Shown: positions 16,443 to 25,444 of the stretch, in pieces
How positions within the stretch are numbered: the stretch's first letter is position 1
Layout: each line of letters opens with the position of its first letter
DNA from: an uncultured Clostridium sp.
GTDB lineage: Bacteria > Bacillota > Clostridia > TANB77 > CAG-508
Length of the DNA stretch: 35,448 nt
Direction: 5' to 3'
Assembly: GCA_900555615.1 (NCBI GenBank)
Contig: USMB01000013.1
Span: 1 to 35,448 of the forward strand
Program-made: the position numbers and the translations under genes
Notes under the pieces: generated by a model
What the model saw: only the letters and a program-made list of their open reading frames with translations
What the model was told of the DNA's origin: nothing
The model's database searches: none

Positions 16443-16472
16443 ATTATACCTACTTTGGTGCCATTTTGTCAA
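16443..16472 (-). promoter_or_regulatory. Sigma-A type promoter for rsmA-fmt
   Basis: On the minus strand: perfect TTGACA, an 18-base spacer and perfect TATAAT, between the yraN stop and the rsmA start. Confidence 0.8.
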
Positions 16473-16476
16473 GATT

Positions 16477-16827
16477 TTACATTACCTGTTTTAAGTGATT
16501 AACTTTGCATTTTCCATTCATAATGATTACTTCTATAACATCAAATTCTATCTCATAATTATATAATCTGTTAAGATGTATATACACTTTTGCAGTTTGT
16601 TTGATATGGGCTTTTTTATTTTTATCAACAGCCATAGCAGGTGTTCCATACTCAAAACCTGTTCTAGTCTTTACTTCTACAAAAACAATAGTATTATTTT
16701 TTTTACATATTATATCAATTTCTCCAACCTTAGTATAAAAATTAGTATCTATTATTTCGTAATCATCATCTTTTAAATATCCTTGAGCAATTTTTTCTCC
16801 TATCATTCCAAATTTTCTTCTATTCAT
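16477..16827 (-). CDS. yraN: YraN/UPF0102 family nuclease-like protein
   Basis: This 116-residue protein matches UPF0102 (YraN), small proteins with an endonuclease-like fold and uncertain role. Signature segments are GEKIAQGYLKDDDYEIIDTNF and GEIDIICKKNNTIVFVEVKTR, which contain the GEID and EVK residues of the PD-(D/E)XK-type site. It lies downstream of dprA (13-base gap), a DNA uptake and recombination gene, in a comM-dprA-yraN unit that is common in bacteria. The AAGGAGG site fixes the start. Confidence 0.9.
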   Translation of the reverse strand: MNRRKFGMIGEKIAQGYLKDDDYEIIDTNFYTKVGEIDIICKKNNTIVFVEVKTRTGFEYGTPAMAVDKNKKAHIKQTAKVYIHLNRLYNYEIEFDVIEVIIMNGKCKVNHLKQVM

Positions 16828-16840
16828 ATCTCCTCCTTAA

Positions 16841-17716
16841 TTATTCTGTTTTTCTAACATATCTCTTTCCTGACAGTTCTACAATTTTATCTTCTAATTG
16901 TAATAGCATTAGCTTGTAATTAACTTCACTTATTGGCTTTTTTAGAACTCTTGCAATTTCATCCGAATCTTTTGGAGTACAATCTAGCACTTTGTATATA
17001 TCTCTTAAGTTTTCTGGAACCTCTATACAAATATCTACTTTCTTTTTTATTCTTGAAACAAATTTAGTATCTGGAAAACATGTTAAAATATCTTCTATTT
17101 CTGTAACAAGATGTCCTCCTTTTTTTATTAAATTATTTGGTGTTATTCCTTTACTATTTTCAATACTGCTTGGTATACAAAATACTGGATTTTCATCTTC
17201 CATAGTATATCTAGCAGTAACACTTGTTCCACTTCGTATTCCACCTTCAATAACTAATGTTCCTTTTGCAAGACCTGCTACAATTCTATTTCTTTCTAAA
17301 AATTTTTCAGAATCAGCTTTTATATTTTCCTCATATTCGGATAATATTAATCCTCCATTCATAATAATTTCATTGGCTAATTCTTTATGTTTTGCTGGAT
17401 AGATATTTCCAATTCCAGATGGTAAAACTGCTATTGTTTTTCCTGAATTTTTTAAACAAGTAATATGTGCTATACTATCTATTCCTTCTGCCAGGCCACT
17501 AATAATATTTATATTATAATTTACCAAATCCCTTACAAAAGTTTTGCACATTCTTTCACCATATTGTGTATTTTTTCTTGATCCCACAACAGCTATCCCA
17601 AATTCTTTCAATAATTCTACATTTCCAATCGCATACAATCTTGATGGAGGATTTTTTATTTTCCTTAACTGTTCGGGATATACCTCATTAAAATATTCTA
17701 TTATAATTTTGTCCAT
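16841..17716 (-). CDS. dprA: DNA processing protein DprA
   Basis: This 291-residue protein loads RecA on incoming single-stranded DNA in transformation. It has the Rossmann-like core with AVVGSRKNTQYGE, IISGLAEGIDSIAH, VLPSGIGNIYPAKH, FLERNRIVAGLAKGTLVIEGG and SGTSVTARYTMED, followed by a short winged-helix-like C-terminal domain (about 225-291). It stands between comM and yraN. Natural competence cannot be inferred from this gene alone because dprA is widespread. Confidence 0.95.
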   Translation of the reverse strand: MDKIIIEYFNEVYPEQLRKIKNPPSRLYAIGNVELLKEFGIAVVGSRKNTQYGERMCKTFVRDLVNYNINIISGLAEGIDSIAHITCLKNSGKTIAVLPSGIGNIYPAKHKELANEIIMNGGLILSEYEENIKADSEKFLERNRIVAGLAKGTLVIEGGIRSGTSVTARYTMEDENPVFCIPSSIENSKGITPNNLIKKGGHLVTEIEDILTCFPDTKFVSRIKKKVDICIEVPENLRDIYKVLDCTPKDSDEIARVLKKPISEVNYKLMLLQLEDKIVELSGKRYVRKTE

Positions 17717-17726
17717 TTTTTACCTT

Positions 17727-19250
17727 CTATTTAATAAATTTGTCTAAAGACCTATATTGTATAGCTTCTGCTAAATGCCTAACTTGAATATCTTTACTTT
17801 CTTCCAAGTCTGCAATTGTTCTTGCAACTTTTAAGATTCTTTGATATGCTCTTACACTCAATTTTAATTTTTCAAATGCATTTTTTAATAATATTTCTCC
17901 ATTCTTGTCTATTGAACAAAATGTATCAATTAATTTTTCATTCAATTCAGAATTTGAATATATTCCATATTCTTTATACCTATTTAATTGGATTCTTCTC
18001 GCTCTGTTAACTTTTTCTCTAATTTGAAAAGAAGTTTCACTATTATTTTGAGATTTCAGACTTTTTATATTAGGTCTTTTAACTTCTATTTGAATATCTA
18101 TTCTATCTAATAAAGGTCCACTTACTTTTCTTAAATATCTATGAATTTCCTGTTCTGTACACTTACATTCATTTTCCTCATCACCATAATTTCCACATGG
18201 GCATGGATTCATACTAGCAACAAACATAAAATTACATGGATATCTATAATTTCCACTTAATCTATTAATTATTATTTCTTTATTTTCAAGAGGTTCTCTT
18301 AATGATTCTAAAATGCTTCTACTAAATTCAGGTAATTCATCAAAAAATAAAATTCCACAATGTGCCATACTTATTTCACCTGGTCTTGGTATTTTTCCTC
18401 CACCAATTACTGTACTAATAGGCACAGTATGATGTGGCATTCTAAATGGTCTGTTCATTATCAATCCATCTCTTTTCAATTCACCAGCAATACTATGTAT
18501 TTTAGTAATTTCCATTGCTTCATCAATTGTTAATTCTGGCAAAATTGTAACAAGCCTTTTAGCCATCATTGTTTTTCCTGAACCTGGACCTCCAATCATC
18601 AAACAATTATGCCCGCCTGCAGCAGCTATTTCTAATGCTCTCTTCACATTTTCCTGTCCTTTAACTTCTGAAAAGTCAATTTGATAATTTTCTTTGAATT
18701 CTACGTTTTTAGAAACATATTTGTTTATTATTTTCTTTTTATTTAAATATTCAATGACTTCATTTAAATCAGAAACAGGAATTATATCTAATTCAGAGAT
18801 AATTGCCGCTTCATTTGCATTAGCTTTAGGCAAAATTATCGTTTTTATTCCAAGATCTTTAGCTTCTATACACATTGGTAATACTCCATTTATCCTATTT
18901 ACTTTTCCATCTAAAGAAAGTTCACCAATAAAAATAGAATTAACAAGATTATTTTCTGCTGTAACAACATCTCCTTTGGTTATTAAAATTCCAACAGCCA
19001 TTGCCAAATCAAAACTGCTTCCCTCTTTTTTTATATTTGCAGGTGCTAAGTTTATCAATATTTTTCTATTTGGAAATTCTATTTTCGAATTATTAATTGC
19101 CGATTTTATTCTTTTTTTAGCTTCTTTTACAGTCACATCAGGTAGTCCTACAATATCAAATTCTGGAATCCCATTACTTATATCTGTTTGAACTTCAATA
19201 AGATTTCCATCTAGTCCATTTAATGTTATTGCTTTTATTTTTGATAGCAT
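17727..19250 (-). CDS. comM: ComM/YifB-family AAA+ (Mg-chelatase-like) ATPase
   Basis: This 507-residue protein has an N-terminal Lon-protease-like domain (about 1-170) and a Mg-chelatase-type AAA+ domain. Walker A is GGPGSGKTMMAKRL and Walker B with its helix is GILFFDELPEFSRSILESLREPLE. A Cys-rich insert (CPCGNYGDEENECKC) is typical. ComM-type proteins are hexameric helicases that help branch migration during integration of taken-up DNA. It is the first gene of the comM-dprA-yraN unit and has an AAAGGAG site. Confidence 0.94.
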   Translation of the reverse strand: MLSKIKAITLNGLDGNLIEVQTDISNGIPEFDIVGLPDVTVKEAKKRIKSAINNSKIEFPNRKILINLAPANIKKEGSSFDLAMAVGILITKGDVVTAENNLVNSIFIGELSLDGKVNRINGVLPMCIEAKDLGIKTIILPKANANEAAIISELDIIPVSDLNEVIEYLNKKKIINKYVSKNVEFKENYQIDFSEVKGQENVKRALEIAAAGGHNCLMIGGPGSGKTMMAKRLVTILPELTIDEAMEITKIHSIAGELKRDGLIMNRPFRMPHHTVPISTVIGGGKIPRPGEISMAHCGILFFDELPEFSRSILESLREPLENKEIIINRLSGNYRYPCNFMFVASMNPCPCGNYGDEENECKCTEQEIHRYLRKVSGPLLDRIDIQIEVKRPNIKSLKSQNNSETSFQIREKVNRARRIQLNRYKEYGIYSNSELNEKLIDTFCSIDKNGEILLKNAFEKLKLSVRAYQRILKVARTIADLEESKDIQVRHLAEAIQYRSLDKFIK

Positions 19251-19283
19251 TTAATGTCTCCTTTCTAAGATTATTTTAATTTT

Positions 19284-19313
19284 TTGTTGCTTTTTAAACC
19301 CTTTTATTATAAA
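19284..19313 (+). promoter_or_regulatory. Weak candidate promoter for the PBP gene
   Basis: TTGTTG, 18 bases, TATAAA on the plus strand. Its -10 shares bases with the divergent comM -10, so the two could not be used at once. Confidence 0.35.
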
Positions 19314-19334
19314 ATATATTTAAATTTTTAACAA
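19306..19334 (-). promoter_or_regulatory. Sigma-A type promoter for comM-dprA-yraN
   Basis: On the minus strand: TTGTTA, a 17-base spacer and a perfect TATAAT. It overlaps a weaker plus-strand candidate (TTGTTG at 19284-19289, TATAAA at 19308-19313) that would serve the PBP gene. Confidence 0.65.
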
Positions 19335-19349
19335 AAGAATGGTGAGTTT

Positions 19350-21275
19350 ATGAATAAGAAAAAAAATAAAAAAACAAAAAGAAAAATAACGAATATTACA
19401 AATGATATAAATGTTCCTAATACAATTAAACCTTCCAAACTAATTATTGTAATCAGCATTATAATTGTTATAATGGTTTTACTAATTTTTAGAGTTGGTT
19501 ATCTCCAATTTGTTGATGGAAGCAGATTACAAAATCTTGCAACAAGCCAACAGACTTTAACAGAAACAATTTCCGCTAAACGTGGTACAATTTATGATGT
19601 AAAAGGAAAAACTCTTGCAATTAGCTATGATACAGATAAAGTTTATATTACTCCAAAAGATATTAAAGATGAAAATAAATCTTATATTGCACAATATTTG
19701 ACTAGTACTCTAGAATTAGATTATAATGAACTTTTAGAAAAATTAAACACTTCAACCTCTAGATTTCTTGTAGCTTCAGATGTAAATCAAGAAAAAGTTG
19801 ATGCAATAAATGCTTGGATAAGCACTTGTAACAAAGATTTAAAAATAAAAACTGGAATAACTTTTGAAGAAACCACTTCTCGTTCATATCCAAACAAAAC
19901 ATTAGCATCTACAGTTATAGGTTTTGTTGGTGCAGACAATCAAGGCTCTATGGGAATTGAACGCTCTTGGAATTCATTCCTTAGCGGTACTTCTGGAAAA
20001 TCTGTTAGTTTAAAAGATGCCAGCCAATCTGAAATAGCTAATTCTAATAAATCTTATATTGCTGCAGAAAATGGATATGATATTACTTTAACAATAGATT
20101 CCAATATTCAAAGTATTGTTGAAAAATACCTTGCTGAAGCTGTAGAAGAATATAAATGTGATAGTGGTATAACAATTGCAATGAATCCTACTAATGGAAA
20201 AATATTAGCTATGGCTGATTATCCAAGTTTCGATTGCAATGATAAAAATACTCCTAATTCTCGTTTAACTCAAATATGGGACAGCCTATCAAGTGAAGAT
20301 AAAAACAAAGAATTATATAAAATGTGGACACCAAAGGCTATTACAGATACTTATGAACCTGGTTCTGTATTTAAAATAATTACTTCTTCTATCGCTTTAG
20401 AGGAAAAATTTGCTGATACAAGTTCTGTAGTATATAATTGTACTGGTTCTATTACTGTTCCAGGTGAATCAAGACCTATAAAATGTTTTAAATATCCAAA
20501 TTCGCACGGAGCACAAAGTTTAACAAATGCACTAGAAAATTCTTGTAACCCTGTTTTTGTTGAATTAGGCATAAAAATTGGAAAAAATCTTACATATAAA
20601 TATTATGATGCATATGGATTTTTTGGAAAAACAGGAATTTCTCTTTCTGGAGAACCTACATCTGGAATTTTTTATGATATTAATAAAATAAATGACCATG
20701 AACTTGGTACTATGTCTTTTGGACAACGTTTTACTATTACTCCTTTGCAAATGATAACAGCTGCTTCAGCTATTGCTAATGATGGTTTTTTACTTCAACC
20801 ACAAATTGTAGATAAAATTACTAATACTGATACTGGAGAAGTTACAACCTTTGCACCTCAAGAAGTACGCCAAATTATTTCTAAAGACACTGCAGACAAA
20901 GTTGCTAGCATGATGGAATCAGTTGTCGAACACGGTACAGGATATAAAGTAAAATACAACAAAGATGATGCAGAATTTACTGCAAAAATGTCCGGATATT
21001 CTATTGGTGGAAAAACAGGAACTTCAGAACCTATAAATAATTCAAAAGATGGATATACTGCTTCATTTTTAGCAATATCTCCTGTTGAAAATACTCAAAT
21101 TGTTTTACTTGTAATTTTAAAATCTCCTGGAGAAGGCGTTAACCACAACGGTGGTCAAATTGCAGCACCAACTGCAGGTAAGATGCTTTCTGAAATTTTA
21201 CCATATATGGGAATTAATAATGGAAACAAAGACACTGGAAATAATACAAATATTTCTGAAAATGAGTTATACTAA
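19350..21275 (+). CDS. Class B penicillin-binding protein (FtsI/SpoVD/PBP2-like transpeptidase)
   Basis: This 641-residue transpeptidase cross-links peptidoglycan outside the cell. It has a basic N-terminal tail, one membrane helix (about 31-47), the PBP dimerisation domain (RVGYLQFVDG, AKRGTIYDVKG) and the transpeptidase domain. The three catalytic motifs are SVFK (339-342), SCN (397-399) and KTG (554-556). The C-terminus lacks a PASTA domain, which SpoVD and many Firmicute PBPs carry. It would be the natural partner of the SEDS protein at 9746-10915. It stands alone on the plus strand, away from the murE cluster, where ftsI/spoVD is usually found just upstream of murE. The weak GGTGAG ribosome site suggests moderate translation. 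Confidence 0.9.
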   Translation: MNKKKNKKTKRKITNITNDINVPNTIKPSKLIIVISIIIVIMVLLIFRVGYLQFVDGSRLQNLATSQQTLTETISAKRGTIYDVKGKTLAISYDTDKVYITPKDIKDENKSYIAQYLTSTLELDYNELLEKLNTSTSRFLVASDVNQEKVDAINAWISTCNKDLKIKTGITFEETTSRSYPNKTLASTVIGFVGADNQGSMGIERSWNSFLSGTSGKSVSLKDASQSEIANSNKSYIAAENGYDITLTIDSNIQSIVEKYLAEAVEEYKCDSGITIAMNPTNGKILAMADYPSFDCNDKNTPNSRLTQIWDSLSSEDKNKELYKMWTPKAITDTYEPGSVFKIITSSIALEEKFADTSSVVYNCTGSITVPGESRPIKCFKYPNSHGAQSLTNALENSCNPVFVELGIKIGKNLTYKYYDAYGFFGKTGISLSGEPTSGIFYDINKINDHELGTMSFGQRFTITPLQMITAASAIANDGFLLQPQIVDKITNTDTGEVTTFAPQEVRQIISKDTADKVASMMESVVEHGTGYKVKYNKDDAEFTAKMSGYSIGGKTGTSEPINNSKDGYTASFLAISPVENTQIVLLVILKSPGEGVNHNGGQIAAPTAGKMLSEILPYMGINNGNKDTGNNTNISENELY

Positions 21276-21307
21276 AAAAGATGCACATATTAGTGCATCT
21301 CTTTTTT
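21274..21307 (+). terminator. Bidirectional terminator between the PBP and TSCPD genes
   Basis: 8-bp arms (AGATGCAC, 21279-21286 with 21293-21300) have A6 on one side and CTTTTTT on the other, so it can end the PBP transcript and the convergent TSCPD transcript. Confidence 0.85.
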
Positions 21308-21544
21308 ATATTCTTCTAATGCCCTAGCTACTTGATCTGGACATGAAGTTCCTTTTATTCCACATGGTATACCTTTTAGCATTTCTATTACTTCATCAAT
21401 GTTTCTACCTTCTACTAATTTTGATACACCTACTGTGTTACCTGGACATCCACCAATAATTTTTAATTTTTTTATTATGTTATTTTCTATTTCGAATATC
21501 ATTTGCATTGAGCAAACACCTTTTGGCATATATCTATATTCCAT
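21290..21544 (-). CDS. TSCPD-domain protein (TIGR03905 family)
   Basis: This 84-residue protein has MPKGVCSMQMIFEIE, IIGGCPGNTVGVSKLVEG, IPCGIKGTSCPDQVARALEE: the TSCPD domain with conserved Cys residues. The family is common in Clostridia and Bacteroidetes; its function is not firmly known, and related domains occur at the C-terminus of some ribonucleotide reductases. The ATG at 21544 follows AGGAG by 8 bases; an in-frame GTG three codons upstream overlaps that site and was rejected. Confidence 0.85.
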   Translation of the reverse strand: MEYRYMPKGVCSMQMIFEIENNIIKKLKIIGGCPGNTVGVSKLVEGRNIDEVIEMLKGIPCGIKGTSCPDQVARALEEYKKEMH

Positions 21545-21576
21545 GTAAATCACTCCTTATATAATTTTTCTACATA

Positions 21577-21605
21577 ATTATACATGGTTCACCACAAAAA
21601 ATCAA
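21577..21605 (-). promoter_or_regulatory. Sigma-A type promoter for the TSCPD gene
   Basis: On the minus strand: TTGATT, a 17-base spacer and a perfect TATAAT. Confidence 0.7.
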
Positions 21606-21623
21606 TACACTTTTACTTCATTT

Positions 21624-22208
21624 TTATGTTCTTCTCATTTTTATTCCAACTAATAGAACATCATTGCTTTCTTTTTCAAAATACTTGTATAATTTTTCTA
21701 ATTCAGTGTTTTTTTCTCTATGATCTTCTATATAATCTCTTATTTCAATAAAACTCACTTCTGTGCCTGTTTCTAGTATATGAGTTCTATTATTTTCTAT
21801 TGTTAAAAATATACTTTCTTGATATCTACTCTTTTTTAATTCTGATATTGCAACTTTATTTATTATAACATCCATGTTGTCTAATTCTTTTGCTTTCATT
21901 AGTTCTTCTTCATAAATTGTGCACCAATAGCAAAATATTGATTCTTTTATTCTACTATTTTTTATTATTTTCAAATAAATTTCTATCTCCTCATCTGTTT
22001 CTAACATTGCTTTGACTTTAATCAATTCAAATTCATATTCTGAAATATTACTTAATTTTAAATTTTTATCATATTTTATTTCTTTAATGTTTAAATGTAA
22101 AACATTATTTAATACTTGCTTAATAATGTGATTTTCATCACATTCCATTAATGCTTTTATTTTTGCAACTTTATTCTCTATAATTATTCCTCCTTTTTGC
22201 ACTGACAT
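21624..22208 (-). CDS. Possible degenerate Rpn/PD-(D/E)XK transposase-family protein; start unclear
   Basis: This frame of up to 194 codons is not firmly recognised. Segments such as LNNVLHLNIKEIKY and SIFCYWCTIYEEELMKAKELDNMDVIINKV resemble the Rpn/PD-(D/E)XK nuclease family, whose members have a LNxxL-IKEIE start and a later YW..LY...L..G..Y..L..VI.I region. The catalytic D and (E/Q)xQ/K residues are not clear; the matching strand reads IKVKAMLETDEEIEIYLKI. The ATG at 22208 has no ribosome site. A strong AAGGAGG lies inside the frame, 7 bases before an in-frame ATA (22179-22181), so translation may begin at a non-standard codon or an ATG may have been lost. It has a strong promoter and a leader of over 100 bases. 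Confidence 0.5.
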   Translation of the reverse strand: MSVQKGGIIIENKVAKIKALMECDENHIIKQVLNNVLHLNIKEIKYDKNLKLSNISEYEFELIKVKAMLETDEEIEIYLKIIKNSRIKESIFCYWCTIYEEELMKAKELDNMDVIINKVAISELKKSRYQESIFLTIENNRTHILETGTEVSFIEIRDYIEDHREKNTELEKLYKYFEKESNDVLLVGIKMRRT

Positions 22209-22272
22209 TTATAATAGAAAAAATTCTATTCTTATTTACTGAAATTTTAAGTTATAACTTTTTTGAACAAAT

Positions 22273-22310
22273 GTAACTGATTAAAATTTTTCAAGAAAAA
22301 TTAATGTTAC
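22273..22310. repeat. Inverted repeat in the leader of the Rpn-like gene
   Basis: GTAAC at 22273-22277 pairs with GTTAC at 22306-22310, with a further A/T-rich inner stem (AATTTTTC/GAAAAATT). The stretch 22209-22458 otherwise holds the promoter, a direct repeat TACTGAAATT (near 22237 and near 22309) and the gatB terminator; no gene was seen. Confidence 0.4.
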
Positions 22311-22332
22311 TGAAATTATATAATTTACCCAA

Positions 22333-22361
22333 AGTATACTTTTTTTTTATCTTTTTGTCAA
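22333..22361 (-). promoter_or_regulatory. Sigma-A type promoter for the Rpn-like gene
   Basis: On the minus strand: perfect TTGACA, a 17-base spacer and TATACT. It is one of the best matches to consensus in the window. Confidence 0.75.
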
Positions 22362-22423
22362 TAGTTTTTCATTATTTTAGCGAACTTTTCTTCGACATTT
22401 TTCGACACCCTCTTATGTTTTTG

Positions 22424-22454
22424 TAAAAAAAGAACAAGCTTATTGGCTTGTTCT
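22424..22454 (-). terminator. Terminator after gatB
   Basis: Perfect 9-bp arms (AGAACAAGC, 22431-22439 with 22446-22454) are followed on the minus strand by seven T, just after the gatB stop. Confidence 0.88.
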
Positions 22455-22458
22455 CATG

Positions 22459-23898
22459 TTATTTTTTTAATTCTTCTGCAAACATTTTATTAAGCATTTG
22501 TGGATTAGCTTTTCCTTTAGTTTCTTTCATGGCTTGTCCAACTAAAAATCCTAATGCTCTATCTTTACCAGCTTTATAGTCCACAACTGACTGTGGATTT
22601 GCTTCAATAATTTTTAGTACAACTTCTTTTATTGCACCTTCATCAGAAATTTGAATCCATCCTTTTTCCTTGATAATATCTTCTGGATCTCTTGGATTTT
22701 CAAATAATTCTACTAATACTTTTTTGCCAATACTTGAACTAATCGTTCCATTATCTATTAATTCAACTAATTTTGCTAATTGTTTTGCATCAAAAGGTAT
22801 TTGAATCGGATCCATTTCAGTTTCATTTAAAATTCTAGAAATATCTGATATTATCCAGTTATTTACTGCTTTATAATTTCCACAAATTTCAGAAGCTTTT
22901 TCAAACAAATCTGATAAATATTTAGAAGCTGTTATTATTCCAGCATCTTTTTCAGATAATTTATAATCTCTTAAATATCTCTCTTTTCTGCTTTCTGGCA
23001 TTTCTGGTAATGTTTTTCTAATATTTTCAATATATTCTTCTGATAGTTTTATTGCAACTAAGTCTGGTTCTGGGAAATATCTATAATCTTGGGCATCTTC
23101 CTTATCTCTCATTGAAAATGTCTTTCCAGATACTTCATCCCATCTTAATGTTTCTTGATCAACTTTTCCACCATTGTCTATAACTTCAACTTGTCTATTT
23201 ATCTCATATTCAAGTGCTCTTGTTATACTTCTAAATGAGTTCATATTTTTCATTTCTGTACGTGTTCCAAGTTTTTCTGAACCCACTGGACGAATTGATG
23301 TATTAATATCAGCTCTAAAAGATCCTTCTTCCATCTTACAGTCAGATACTTCTACATATTCAAGTATTGATTTTAGTTTTCTTAAATATGCATCAACTTC
23401 TTCGATAGAACGAAAATCAGGTTCTGATACAATTTCAATTAGTGGTACACCAGCTCTGTTTAAGTCTATTAATGCTCCTCCACCTAAATCATCATGATTT
23501 AATTTTCCTGCATCATCTTCTATGTGAATACGTGTTATTCCTATTTTCTTTTTTCCTTGACTTGTTTCTATTTCAATATATCCATGCTCACACAATGGTT
23601 TATCAAATTGTGAAATCTGATACGCTCTTGGTGTATCTGGGTAAAAATAGTTTTTTCTATCATTTTTACTATCTCTTGATATTGTACAATTGGTTGCAAG
23701 TCCAGCTCTTACAGCATATTCTACTACTTTTTCATTTAATTTTGGTAATGTTCCTGGCATTGCCATACAAATTGGACATACTTGTGTATTTGGTTCTGCA
23801 CCAAACTTTGTAGGACAGCTACAAAATATTTTTGTTTTTGTTGCTAATTCCGCATGGACTTCTAGTCCCATTACTACTTCATAATCTTGTCTTGGCAT
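22459..23898 (-). CDS. gatB: Asp/Glu-tRNA amidotransferase subunit B
   Basis: This 479-residue subunit binds misacylated Glu-tRNAGln or Asp-tRNAAsn, activates it with ATP and directs it for amidation. The N-terminal VMGLEVHAELATKTKIFC is typical, as are the zinc-type cysteines (FCSCP, CPICMAMPGTLPKLN), GVPLIEIVSEPD and the C-terminal tail domain (GKANPQMLNKMF). The ATG overlaps the gatA stop (TAATG), with a GGGAGG site inside gatA. It is last in gatC-gatA-gatB and followed by a terminator. Confidence 0.97.
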   Translation of the reverse strand: MPRQDYEVVMGLEVHAELATKTKIFCSCPTKFGAEPNTQVCPICMAMPGTLPKLNEKVVEYAVRAGLATNCTISRDSKNDRKNYFYPDTPRAYQISQFDKPLCEHGYIEIETSQGKKKIGITRIHIEDDAGKLNHDDLGGGALIDLNRAGVPLIEIVSEPDFRSIEEVDAYLRKLKSILEYVEVSDCKMEEGSFRADINTSIRPVGSEKLGTRTEMKNMNSFRSITRALEYEINRQVEVIDNGGKVDQETLRWDEVSGKTFSMRDKEDAQDYRYFPEPDLVAIKLSEEYIENIRKTLPEMPESRKERYLRDYKLSEKDAGIITASKYLSDLFEKASEICGNYKAVNNWIISDISRILNETEMDPIQIPFDAKQLAKLVELIDNGTISSSIGKKVLVELFENPRDPEDIIKEKGWIQISDEGAIKEVVLKIIEANPQSVVDYKAGKDRALGFLVGQAMKETKGKANPQMLNKMFAEELKK

Positions 23899-25376
23899 TA
23901 ATTAACACCTCCCTTAAATGTTGGTTTATATTTTTCTCTAAATTTTGTTTCTTGTTCATAAGCATATGCTGCATTTATAATTGTTTCTTCGCAGAACTTA
24001 TTACCAATTAATTGCATACCAATTGGAAGTCCTTGACTATCAACTCCACAAGGTATTGACATTCCTGGCAAACCTGCAATATTTACAGAAACTGTACAAA
24101 TATCAGCTAAATACATTTCCATTGGGTTTGTTGATCTTTCACCAAGTTTAAATGCTGTTGTTGGAGATACTGGTGTTACTATAATATCATATTTTTCAAA
24201 TGCTTTATTAAATTCGTTCATTACAAGAGTACGAACTTGTTGAGCTTTTTTATAATATGCATCATAATATCCTGATGATAATACATAAGTTCCAAGAATA
24301 ATTCTTCTTTTTACTTCTGCACCAAATCCTTCACTTCTAGATTTTTTGTAAATTTCTTTTAATGTCTTAGCTTCTGGTGATCTATAAGTATATCTTATTC
24401 CATCATATCTTCCTAAATTTGAACTTGCTTCTGCACATGCAATTATATAATATATTGCTAATGCATATTGTGCAATATCTAATGAAAATTCTTCTACTTC
24501 TGCTCCCATTTCTTTATATTTTGCAATTGCATTTTCTAATGATGCTTTAACTTCTGGATTTATTCCTTCTCCATAAAATTCTTTTGGAACTCCTATTTTT
24601 AATCCTTTAACATCTTTTTGTAATGCTTTAGTATAATCTTTTTGACCTACATCTACTGATGTTGTATCCATTTCGTCATGACCTGCTATAACATTTAATA
24701 AAGTTGCACAGTCTTGTACATCTTTTGTAAATACACCAACTTGGTCAAGTGATGATGCAAATGCAACAACACCATATCTTGAAACTAATCCATATGTTGG
24801 TTTTAATCCTACAACACCACAAAATGATGCTGGTTGACGAATACTTCCACCTGTATCTGTTCCTAAAGCCCATGGTACCATATTAGCTGCAACTGCTGCT
24901 GCAGAACCTCCTGAAGAACCACCTGGTACTCTTGATAAATCCCATGGATTTCTTGTTTTCTTAAAATATGAATATTCTGTTGAACCTCCCATTGCAAACT
25001 CATCCATATTTAATTTTCCTAAATCTATCATTTCTTCTGCATTAATTTTATTCATTACTGTTGCATCATATGGTGAAATAAAGTTTTCTAACATTTTTGA
25101 TGCACAAGTTGTTTTTATACCTTTAGTACAAATAATATCTTTAATACCAATTGGAATTCCAGCTAATTTTCCTACTTTTTCTCCATTATCAATTTTAGCT
25201 TGAATTTCTTCTGCTTGCTTCATGCCTTCTGTTGTAAGTTCAGTTATAAATGCTTGTACTTCTGGTTCTTTTTCTTTTATTCTATCTACATAAGCTTTTG
25301 TTATTTCTGTTACTGTTAATTCTTTGTTCTTCAATTTTTCTTGTAACTCATGTACTGTTAATTCTGTTATATCCAT
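23898..25376 (-). CDS. gatA: Asp/Glu-tRNA amidotransferase subunit A
   Basis: This 492-residue amidase subunit releases ammonia from glutamine for the transamidation. The Ser-cisSer-Lys triad is complete: Lys79 (GIKD), Ser154 (PGGSSGGSAA) and Ser178 (GTDTGGSIRQPA). It lies between gatC and gatB. The 68 bases separating it from gatC contain no promoter that I can see; a small inverted repeat (ATACT/AGTAT) is present there. The AGGAGG site is strong. Confidence 0.97.
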   Translation of the reverse strand: MDITELTVHELQEKLKNKELTVTEITKAYVDRIKEKEPEVQAFITELTTEGMKQAEEIQAKIDNGEKVGKLAGIPIGIKDIICTKGIKTTCASKMLENFISPYDATVMNKINAEEMIDLGKLNMDEFAMGGSTEYSYFKKTRNPWDLSRVPGGSSGGSAAAVAANMVPWALGTDTGGSIRQPASFCGVVGLKPTYGLVSRYGVVAFASSLDQVGVFTKDVQDCATLLNVIAGHDEMDTTSVDVGQKDYTKALQKDVKGLKIGVPKEFYGEGINPEVKASLENAIAKYKEMGAEVEEFSLDIAQYALAIYYIIACAEASSNLGRYDGIRYTYRSPEAKTLKEIYKKSRSEGFGAEVKRRIILGTYVLSSGYYDAYYKKAQQVRTLVMNEFNKAFEKYDIIVTPVSPTTAFKLGERSTNPMEMYLADICTVSVNIAGLPGMSIPCGVDSQGLPIGMQLIGNKFCEETIINAAYAYEQETKFREKYKPTFKGGVN

Positions 25377-25444
25377 TTTTCTCCTCCTTGCAAATTTGGG
25401 GTCGGTCCTTTTTTTCGCATACTAATTGAAACCGAGTATCTTTA

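Noticed and set aside
25377..25444. Possible regulatory element in the gatC-gatA gap
   Set aside because: Only a 5-bp inverted repeat is visible and no promoter, terminator or riboswitch pattern could be supported.
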